Assembly: GCF_000002235.5 (NCBI RefSeq)
Contig: NW_022145536.1
Span: 1-64,000 of the forward strand
DNA: 64,000 nucleotides
Direction of reading: 5' to 3'
From: Strongylocentrotus purpuratus
Taxonomy: Eukaryota; Echinodermata; Echinoidea; Camarodonta; Strongylocentrotidae
The stretch's first letter is position 1. Each line of letters opens with the position of its first letter. The position numbers were made by a program, and so were the translations under genes. Of this stretch, positions 24,001 to 35,527 are shown one piece after another. The notes under the pieces are model-generated. The model saw nothing but the letters and a program-made list of their open reading frames with translations, did not search any database and had not been told where the DNA came from.

Positions 24001-27000
24001 AAAAGCTATTCCAAATACGACTAAAACCTGTTCATTACCCAATGAATTTAGCACTATCCACAACTTATGAATTATCCTAATGTAACGATCAAAATCTAAC
24101 AGTCTCCAGAACAAGAGCACAGTTCAGTGCATCCTTTCTTGCAGCGACAGTGGATTATTCATGGCACAATTTTGATGCTTTCGGGAGAGTGATCCAAAGA
24201 GGCTGCCACCCAGTTGTTTCGTTTGTCCAGCCCAAGTCAGATGGCTCTGGCATCTCTGGATTCTTGGCCAATATCTGGTTCCAACAATTGGCCTGGTAGC
24301 AAGTGCGCTTGATGTGCTGCTTGAGTGCTGTCTGGGTTGGAGGAAAGTTCTCCACGTTTCTAGACTTCTGTGCGAAGAGCTGTTTCCTGGCATCATTCAC
24401 TACCATGCTCTTACTGGTTCGGTCGTATCAGCACCACAAATCGCTCTGGCAGTAACATTGATCCTTCACTGACCTCCCTAGGCATGCACAGGAGTTCACT
24501 GAAGGAATCATTCACTTCTGGGAAAGACTTCTAAGTTTTTACTCTGGATGCAGAAACAGTCTGACACCCGGTGAACGCATGAAAGATTGGGAGAGTCATA
24601 CATTTTGTCGGACTCATGGTGGCAACCATCATGATTTTGTGAAAAGCTATGTACCGAAAGCCTGATCTGACACCAAAAGCGATCCACAGCATCAGAAGCT
24701 GTCTTGCTGAATGAAGCCACAGCCAGTTCAACCGCATCAGTACCACCAGTACGTATGGTTACCCTTTTACACCCATGGGGCAAGGCCTACCAAGTGTGAC
24801 TCAGCAGGGGAGCAGAGTACTCCACTTCCATTTGTTGCATATTATACAGTTCCTTGCCCTGTGGTAGAGGAAGATGAACGACATGACATGAAATTCAACA
24901 ATTCGGGTTTTTTAGCAGCACAGTAGAAAGAGTCACCCTTTTCCTGGGGCCCTTTCCTGCCTTATTGAGGCTTTCAGGCTAGCAGGTAAGTATACACCCT
25001 AGCCAAGGTCGATGCGGATGCTTTTCTCGAGTTGAGCAAAGATGTATGGGGCAAACACTCTTTCTCCATACTCTTAAAATGTTCTTGATGTTCCATGATT
25101 GAGCATTTGAACCGCATTTGATTCCAGGCAGCGAAGTAGATCTGCTTTAACTCCTAACCGCATTTTCCTCCAGTTAACAAAGCTGGCGGGGCTGCCTGGT
25201 TTTCATGAGAGAAGAAATTGTCCATATCTCCATCCCTTGTCTGACACGAGATGTACATCCTCAAAAAGAGACCACAGTCCCTCTTAAGTGCTGCAATCTG
25301 TGCCTACTGTTTTAACATAACCTTCGCCGGCTGCCGACTGAAAAATGGCAACTTGTTCGTATAAAGTGTTTGTGTAACAGGTGTCGTACACTACCAATGA
25401 CTAGTAGGTCTTGACTTTGTTCTAGAAATGGATTCCCCATCTCTTTCAGTACTGTCAGAAGTGCCCATCCCTCAGGAATGCTGCCTGCACTCCAGGTTGC
25501 TGGTCATGGTGATGTTGTCTAGTGTAAGGAGAACCGTTATTTTGCTTTATGGCCTGTTCCTTAAACTCTGTAGTGATCCTTTAAATTACTTAGCACCAAA
25601 TAAAACACAAAGTAACTTAAAAAAAACATCTTACCAGTATTATTGAGCAGTAATGAAAAGGAGCAGTTTTCCTGACTTGAATCAAGGTTTTGCCGTATAC
25701 TGCCTAGCTGCCCACTAACCATGCTATGCATATGGTCAGTTCCAAGACAAATGGTTTGGTGCTATAATTAGTAAAATAAACTAACTGATAGGGATTACGA
25801 TGGAGACTATGCAGGGGAACCACTCCTACAGAAATGTGAGAACATTATATAGGGGGACAAATAAATGGAAAAACTGTATGTAACCATTCAAAACTTGCTA
25901 ATTTTTTTTTCAATTTTGACCTTGACCTTGACTTAATGCAAAGCCCTGAGTTCTGGCGTACTCAAATGTATTCCCAATTAAAAAAGCATCCCCAAATTAG
26001 TTTGAAATGACACCTAAAACGTTTTTCTAGACTATTTGGTTCAAGAGTTATGCACGTTTGTACAATTATTAGACCATGCGGCGGACTGGCGGCCATTTTC
26101 TATTTGACCTCTCAGGGTCATCAGAGGTCAAATCAAAATGTGAAATAAACTTACTGAAATGGATTAAGGTGGGGGACTATGCAGGGGAACCATTCCTAAA
26201 GAAATTTGAGAACACAGGGGAGAACAAATGACAAATAAATGGGAAAACTTTTTGTAACCATTCAAAACTTGCTTTGTTTTAGTCAATTTTGACCTTGACC
26301 TTGACCTAAATGCTAAGCTCTGAGTTCTTGCGATCTCAAAAGTATTACCAAATGAATTGGCATCCCTAAGTTAGTTGGAAATGACATCTTAAACGTTTTT
26401 CTGGACTATTTGGTTCAAAAGTTACCGCGTTTGTACATTAGACCATGCGGACTGGCGGCCATTTTGAATTTGACCTCTCAGGGTCATCAGAGGTCAAATC
26501 AACATGTTAAATAAACTAACTGAAAGGGATTAAAGTGGGGGAATATGAAGGGGGACCATTCCTAAAGAAATTTGAGAACACAGGGGAGAACAAATGACAA
26601 ATGAATGGGAAAACTTTTTGTAACCATTCAAAACTTGCTATTTTTTATTCAATTTCGACCTTGACCTTGACCTAAATGCAACACGCTGAGCTCTGGCGAT
26701 CTCAAAAGTATTACCAAATGAATTGGCATCCCCAATTTAGTTGGAAATGACATCTTAAACGTTTTTTCTGGACTATTTGGTTCAAAAGTTACCGCGTTTG
26801 TACATTAGACCATGCGGACTGGCGGCCATTTTGAATTTGACCTTTCAGGATCATCAGAGGTCAAAACAAAATGTGAAATAAACTACCTGAAAAGGATTAA
26901 GGTGGAGGACTATGCAGGGGAACCATTTCTAAAGAAAATTGAGAACAAATGACAAATCTCATTTGTAACCATTCAAAACTTGCTATTTTAAGTCAATTTT

Positions 27001-30000
27001 GACCTTGACCTAAATGCAAAACCCTGAGTTCAGGCGATCTCAAAAGTATTACCAAATGAATTGGCATCCCCAAGTTAGTTGGAAATGACACCTTAAACGT
27101 TTTTCTGGACTATTTGGTTCAAAAGTTAAGCGTGTTTGTACATTAGACCATACGGACTGGCGGCCATTTTGGATTTGACCTCTCAGGGTCATCAGAGGTC
27201 AAATCCGACTTCCCTCCACATCTGAAAATAAATCTTATGGTCTAAACTAACTATGCTAGAGGTTTTTATGCTTTTGTCAAAAAGTGCACAATTTTCATTA
27301 TATTGGGAGCTTATCCGCTGTACTAGTAGGCCTTATACTTGACATTCACCAATAATGCATGTCGCATCAATAAGTCTTTAGAGTTAAAGTTTTTAGAAAG
27401 CAGTAACAGTGAAGTTTAAAAAGTATTGTTTTTGCTAACTATCCTTGATTACATTATCCTTGACACGTCCTATACACGAGTTTTATTATGTGCAGAATTA
27501 GGAAAAAAACTTTTTTACAAAATGCAATTACCAATATTTTTTGCTTTATTTCATATAGAGTGCCCTCGTGTCAACTATGTCTCCGTTGAGTCTAAACAAA
27601 ATGCAGACTCTGGGACGAGACGTGGGTTTAAATGGATCATGACGAGAGGTATTTTATGCACTATCTTTATATTCATTGTGGCCTCTATTGAAGAAGTTTC
27701 GTAATGACTGGTTTAATCACTTGGTTGGAAATGCAAAGGTCAAGGGTTCGAGCCTCGGCATTGCAGTTGGTATATGTTAGAGCAAGGCAGTTTTGTATAC
27801 ATTGCTTCTCTCAGCCCAGGAGGTAGATGTGTACCCGAAAGGGTGCTAACGTCATTGCGGTTGGATTAGCATGTGCACACTAGTTGGACCGCTCCCCATG
27901 GATTGTAGAGGTTTCGGGGTCGAGTGGATACGTCGCCGGACTGTCGATCACAAGGTCCGCGATTCGAGTCCCGCCGCGTCACTAATATCCTTTGGCAAGA
28001 CATTGAACTACATTTGCCATACTCAACCCAGTTGATGTAAATGGGTACCTGGCAGGAATTAATTCCTTGAAATGCTGGAGCGCTGTAATGGCAGCTAGGC
28101 TAAAGCCGGGGTAATAATAAATGCGCCTCGAATTAGAATTTCTAGATAGATAGATAAATGGCGCTATAAAAATGCCTATTATTATTATTATTTGAAAATG
28201 TGTATTGTAATGTAAACAATAGTTACTAAATCCAGTGACCGGAGTAATAATAATACTGTAAGCGCTTTGATCAATTAATAGAAAAACAATTTTTTTTTTT
28301 TTTTTAAACAGAAATTTGTATTATTTGTATTTTTATTTTCATTATTATTATTATTTTCATCATTATTATTGTAATTATTGTAATTATTATAGATATCATC
28401 CGTTAAAGACTAAGTCCACTTCTACACTAATCTGCTTTCATAGATGCAGAAAAACATGAGAAACAGAGCAAAAAAGATTTTAGTAAATGGGATAACTAAT
28501 AAGGAAGTCATGATTTATTTATCAGTATGTGATGCCATTGCCTCACTATTTATCAATTGCTTTATATATTTATATCCCATTAATTTCCCTTTTTATCCCC
28601 AAAAACTTGATTTACCCATGCCTTTGCCCAGGTTATATGACTTGTATCATTTTGCTTGCCTGACATTTTACAAAACGTGTTATGAACTTTGAAGAAGTGA
28701 TACTATTTTCTAAATATTAAATATTCATAATCATTGCTTTTTATATAAATTGCTTATCAAAGTTCAATTTTTTTCATGATTTAACTGAAAACAAGTAATC
28801 TATGTGCATCCACACAAAAACATATTACTATCATTATAACTTAGATGCTGGTTTGAGGAAAAAATATATTTAGAGGGAAATCGGATTTTCAATATAAAGG
28901 AAACAATGTCGTCACATACTCATGAGTGAGTTGCCAATTTGTTTGGTGATTTTCAAAGTTTTTCATGTCATTAACTTTCTTATCGGTTATCCGATTTTGA
29001 TCAAACTTTTTTGATTGTTTTGTCTGATTTTCTGCTTCTATTGAAAGTTAGTTTTTTTTTGGAGTGGACTTGTACCAATGATTTTGGAAACCATGATAAA
29101 TCATAACGTAACACATTTTCAATCATCAAAAGCAAATTGAGCCCATAGACTTTGACCACTAATTTGACGATGTCAACATGGTTGATACTTTTTTATCAGA
29201 TTATTGAACATTTTACCAATTAGGACTTTTCTCTTCCTTTAAATTTGCGTGTTTAAACGAAATATATATTTACAAAAAAACACGCTTTCGCATCACAGAC
29301 TTGTCTATCCTCTCTTAAAGATATTTAATTCATCCCTCTTCACATGTTTTCACTTCTCCGAGATGTCAAATAAAGGGATTTTTCAAATTTTAGGTCAGAA
29401 AGGGCTGCAAGTAATAAGCACTTCAAAATGTATTACGAGTCAAGATATTCGTAATAGCATATCAGTTACAATGTTAAAAACATTTTGTAAATAGAATCTG
29501 TTTGATTCGGCAAGTATTTAATTTGCTCTTATTATTTTGAATGATCTTATATTATAATTATTATCATTATTATTTTTTCTTCCATATTTTTATCATTTTT
29601 GTTATCATTATTGTTATTAGTATTATTGTTATTATTATAATCATCATAATCATTATTATAATTGTTTTAATACTTCTTCAGATTGTGTTTGCTGGGTATT
29701 TTGTTGCAAGAAAAAGGAGGATAGAACTCACGAAAGTGTTGAAATACAATCACTGAGTAAGTATTTACGTTCCGTCTGTTGATTGATTCGTCATCTTTTG
29801 TGAGACGTTTTACATCTAAAGTGATAAATCAAGGTTGGAGGACGTCATCTGACACAAGATGGGGTTCCTTGATGCTACCTTGAATAATTACAATATAATT
29901 GCATTGTTTGATGTTGTGTGTTATTTGGAGTTAGAAGCCATTCGTATGATACATCTTATAAGGGTGATTGAATACCTAGAATGCAAAGATGCGAGCGGGG

Positions 30001-31769
30001 TAGCTGGCATAGAATTCCTACGATCAAGAACCTAATATGCCTAGGTGTGTACTCAGCTTCATTCAAAAGTAAGAATATATAGTCAGCCAGATGGGGAGAC
30101 AGGGGTGGATATCGGTATAGGCTTGCGTCGGCAACGTCTGACAAAAATACACTATAACTAATGAGGTAAGATACAAGGGTACAGTAACTAAGTGTTTAAT
30201 ACAGTGAATAAATAACATTGATAGATGTTATTACTTGTTTAAAAGATATTTATTTTGAAAGAAAATGCTCGGAATCTATTATAACTGAAATCTTCATCCA
30301 AATAAAGTCGATTTCAATTGTCTAGCAAAAAATATATATTGTAAGTCACCAATTATAGATAATACCAAAACAATTGGATAGCTTGTTATGGTTGTGATAT
30401 TGATTTGGCTCCCTTCTTGTTTTGCTGTGTCTACCTCTTTTGAGACATAAAGATGTGCGATGATGTATCAAGTCTGTTGCATAATGAAAATATAACCATT
30501 TATTCATGGGATTTAAAGATTGGAGTGTAATAGTGGATATTAATTTCAAATGCAGAAGCTAATATCCCTCATCCAAAATAAAAATAAATATTTAAAAATA
30601 CCAATTGTCATTGTTCAACTACCGACGACTCTGTTTTTAATGCAATCTTTTTCAATGTTTGTCAGACGAGGAAGAGACTGAGTTGGGGAACCTTAGAGAG
30701 AAGCTGAAAAGTTACAGACCTGGAAAAGACACGGGAATGGCAGGTGTAGACATACCCGACTCGTCGATCCATATCGGCCTTTTCGGTGCCATGGGTGCAG
30801 GAAAATCATCCTTTATCAATTCACTGCACTTTGCTCTCAAGGGTAAGTAAAACCCTGGGCGACCCAGCACCAATAAACCATAAACCACCCAAAAATCGGC
30901 AGAAGTAATTGTTTAACCTTTTAAATGTGATTTTAAATGTAGAGATTTTCATCTTAAAAACAATATATAACTCATCTTATTTGCAATTTTTCGAGCTCGA
31001 ATTAAAAAGGAAAAGAATGTCCAGTCCCAAATAATGTAGCTTAAGAGCACGATATAAATAAGGTTTGCAGTCTGTTTAAGCTTTCTGACTCTGGAGGCAA
31101 TGTCCATGTGACAAAAGGAGGATTAGAACGTAATAAAAAAAGAAATTAGGTGAACGGTTATCCGATTGCCCTACAATTTAGCATGCAAAATAGGCAAATC
31201 CTGTTCTTTATATTCACCAGGTTTCAATGCAAAGTCTTACTCTGCTTTATACTTATAGGAGATCAAAAAGAGACCAGAAGTCAGGGTCATAAAGAAATTG
31301 AAACTATTCCAACAAACTCAATATGGACACATATAGGTCTACAACACTTTGTCAATAAATCACTTTTAGATTGTTTCGTGGTTCCAAATTTTAAAATAAC
31401 ATAGGAGAAGGTATACTCTATCAGGAAATGCTAAGAACTAACATTTGACCATATTGACCAAAAAACCTCTATTGAGCTCTAACTGAAAATCACACCATAC
31501 GACTTTTTGGTAGTTTGTGGTGCCTGGTCAGTACATCACACTTCGTTTGTACCATTGAGGAGAATACCATCCTTGCACAAATTAATAACGACTAAACAAC
31601 TTTCATGAACGTATCCAGGATCCGTCTCGATGGTATTTACATTTTTGTAGAAGTGACCTATATCTGCTCGTGCGCAGCTATTATCTACGAACTGCCTAAT
31701 ATCGGTATGCTTGTCTTACCACTATCCATGGTATAATATAACGTTCCATCATAGAAATGAGCTTAATTT

Positions 31770-31807
<38 letters not shown>

Positions 31808-34800
31808 TTAATGGAGCTTTAAATTGATAAATGCCGTAGATATGGGGCACGTTTCCCTCTCCCAATACCTGGTACGACCCTCTCCCACAACCCTCCCCTC
31901 ACTAGACGCTGTGTCCACTGTGTAATTCTAGAGTCCTAAGACTTCATTCAGACATGAGGCGGTTAACTGCGGTGGCTTCTTATGGTGACATAAGTGTAAT
32001 ACGCTTCTTGTTTCTCTATCTGTAAACACAGAGGTAAAAGATTGCGCGCGGACCTTTTTGTACGCATTTACGAATTATTCATATATACACTGTCGTTCAT
32101 ATAGTTGGAATATTTTTTGAACACCAATTTATGGAATTATTATGACAATTATTTATTCCTAATAGATCTAGATAATAGTATACATTCTCAGATTTTATTG
32201 AATAATAATTTACCAGTGTTTGTTTTGCGTAAATTCTAAAGCATGCGTATGCTACTATGCGTATCAACTAGGGGACCTACGCCCTTAAGTCATAAACGAC
32301 AATAATGAGGATTAATGCCCCACGATAGGGCACTAATATGACACATCGACACGGTTTTGATCCTAGGGCCTCACAGTTGTGAGACCATTGCTTTGCTACT
32401 GAACTATGACTGTACGCAGCGGGGCCTAGGGTAGGGGGCAGTTCCCACAAATAAAAAAAGAAAGAAAACGCAATAAATTATCAATAATTCTTTGAATTTC
32501 TCCCCGGTCCCCAACATAAACAAATCCTCTGTACGACCATGCATTATGGTTTAAGGCATGGGCACACAGAAGATTACATATCCTAGCCCCCGCTGCGTAC
32601 AGTCATGGTTCAGTGCAAAGCAATGGCCTCGTAACTGTGAGGCCCCAGGATCAAAACCGTGTCGATGTGCTATATTAGTGCCCTTTTGTGGGGCATTAAT
32701 CCTCATTACTGTCGTTTATGACTTAAGGGCGTAGGTCCCCTAGTCCATAAGCATAGTAGCATACACATGCAGCAAACACTGGCAAATTATTATTCAATAA
32801 AATCTGAGAATGTATACTATTATCTAGATCCATTAGGAATAAATCATTGTCATAATATTTCCACAAATTGGGGTTAAAAAAAATATTCCAACTAAATGAG
32901 CGACAGCGTAAGAAGAAAAACGCAGCGTGTTTTTTTTGTCTTCCTTTCTTTCTTTCTTTTTTGCGGTTGATAGCTGAACAAGACTTTAGAATCCACGAAC
33001 CGAGTAAGTAATTAGCCAGATACCTCGCAATTTACTCCCAGATCTTTTGGTAAGAATCAATTATTATATTGTAATTCTTATTCCTCTTTTAGAAGTGTTT
33101 GATCAAAACGAAATTTATTGTCTACATTTATATATATTTAACTGGAGTGGAATATCCCGTATCAATAATTGATTTATTATTTAATTAAAATCTAATATAT
33201 TTCAAGATAATTATCTGATTTCCTTGTTAACTCCATATATTCCCACACCAGATGATTACAAAAATGTTGCCATCGAAGCCGGTAATGCAGCAGGTGGTGG
33301 TCAAACCAAGTTCAGGGAGACGGTACAGCTAACAGATCACATACACATTGTTGACAATCGAGGAATGAAGGACTTCTCGTCGGAACAAATTGAGAAACAT
33401 TTGATGCCTCAGATTCGTGAGTAACGATTCGTATATGTTTGTACGTCGTGTATTTCTGCGTATTTAGACACCTACCCCCTGGACATGCACCCCGGATAAC
33501 CACTCCCAATCAACTACCCCCTAGGACAACTACCCCCTAGAGCAACCACCCTCTAGGACGACGATCCCCGGGACACCTCCCCCGGACAACTACCCCCCCC
33601 CCCCAGACAACTAACCCCCTAGGACAACTAACCCCAACCAACTACCCACGGACGACCCCCCCCCCCCCCCCAGGACAACTAACCCCAATCAATTACGTCC
33701 CGGACAGCTATCCCCTAGGAAAGTTGTCCGGGGTAAGTCGTCCTAGAGGATGGTTGTCAAAAGGGGTAGTTTTCTGAAGGGGTAGTTGTCCGGGGGTAGT
33801 TGGCCTATGGGGTAGTTGTCCGGGGGTAATTGTCCGGGGGTAGTTGTCCCGGGGATAGTCGTCCTAGAGGGTGGTTACCCGAGGGGGTAGTTGTCCCAGG
33901 GTGTATTTGTCCTAGGAGATAGTTGACTATCCGGGGTGGATGTCCAGGGAGTAAGTGTCCTAGAACCGTTTTCTGAAGTGAAGACTTCGACATGCGTGCA
34001 CCTATACACAGATACTGTTGCTTTACCTTGGTCGTTTTTCTTTTCACAAGCTTTGTTGGGCTTCGTGGCACCATTAAGATGTGTGATCTAATGTAAGTTA
34101 ACATTTGATATTTCTTTAATCTATAGTATGTTGAATATTAATCTAAATTATTTGTATGCACCTTGAGCATCTCTAGAGATGGATATGCTGCGCTTTATAA
34201 ATATTGTTATTATTATTATTATTATCATTATTCGTTTGATACATAAGATGACGTAGTCGAGTGGTTTAATAACTTGATTGGGAATACACAGGTCGGGGGT
34301 TCGATGCTTATCACCTTGAGCTAAACATTTTATCTACTTTGCTTCTCTCCTCCCAGGTGTTGAGTGGGTACCGTGTAGGTTGCAAACGTCCCTGTGGTTT
34401 GGATTAGCATGTGCACGCCCATACAAAATAAAGCGACTAGCTAGAATGCTCCTCTGACGAATGTGCATTGTAATGTGCAGAATCGTAATTGAATCTAATG
34501 ACCGGAAACATAATAATCCTGTCAGTTAATGGTAAAGCGCTTCATAAGGAAGGAAGTAAAGGTGTCGTTTGTAAAGGTGTTATAGTAGAGTGGTTAGGTA
34601 AAGTGGAAAGGCATTAATATACATTTGTCACTCCACACCTATGAGCGAAAGGGGTACCTGATAGGATAAAAAAGCATTTGTGTTAGTAATTGCCATATGC
34701 TCTCACGGTGACCATATGGTAGGAATACTACACAGGGAGTGGAGATGGTGCACATTGTGCCCGAACAATTCATGTGGCCGGGTTATTAGTATTTGTAAAG

Positions 34801-35332
34801 ATCTATATAAATCCCAATTATTATTGTTATCATTATTTTGCTCACTGAATTAGAATATTATGGTAGAATTTTCTAAAATAAATTCATCACGATTGGAAGT
34901 GAATTAAACTGATATAAATGCGATTTATCTTGGCCTGTTAGGACTTTCTCCATTCTAACATACATTTTACTCTCAGTTATCAATGTGATTTTTCTTATCC
35001 AGGGGGAGAACGAGGACTTGATCCCAAGGAAAAGGTTAAGAAAGGAACTGGAAAGCAGATCCACTGCCCTGTATTCGTGTGCAATCTAAGGTAACAAACG
35101 TAATATTTTTTTATAAAAGTTTTTTGTGAAATCCTGGTGAAAAAAAAAATTATTAACAGGCAATTATTACACAAAATGTAAGTTATCCGTCACCATAAAA
35201 TAGATTTTATTTGTCACAATTGTTAAAACTTCTGAAGTTCAGTAAAGTTTGTGTTGTGCCCGTTAGTAGTCATAGTAGCAGTTTATTAGTAGAGGTAGTA
35301 TAGTATGAGTAATAGTATTAGAAGTTGTAGTG

Positions 35333-35419
<87 letters not shown>

Positions 35420-35470
35420 TAGTAATAGAAGTCGTGGTAGTAGAGGTGGTGGTAGTAGTAGTAGTAGTAC

Positions 35471-35527
<57 letters not shown>

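Larger units (their letters stand above)
22623..27322. mobile_element. 4.7-kb foldback element in intron 5 of gene B
   Basis: The ends mirror each other: gcagcgg...aaaattgtgcactttttgac at the left, gtcaaaaagtgcacaatttt...ccgctg at the right. Each arm is itself a tandem array of about 350-365-bp units marked by aaatggccgccagtccg and aaggtcaaggtcaa. Three units lie at the left (near 22730, 23080, 23432), and four lie at the right in inverted orientation (near 26085, 26447, 26815, 27155). The core (about 23640-25800) carries a decayed minus-strand protein gene and a nested MITE. The superfamily and target duplication are not clear. Confidence 0.8.

Noticed and set aside
27740-34300. tRNA-like A and B boxes
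   Set aside because: They belong to SINE heads. No cloverleaf with paired acceptor stem could be drawn, so they are not tRNA genes.
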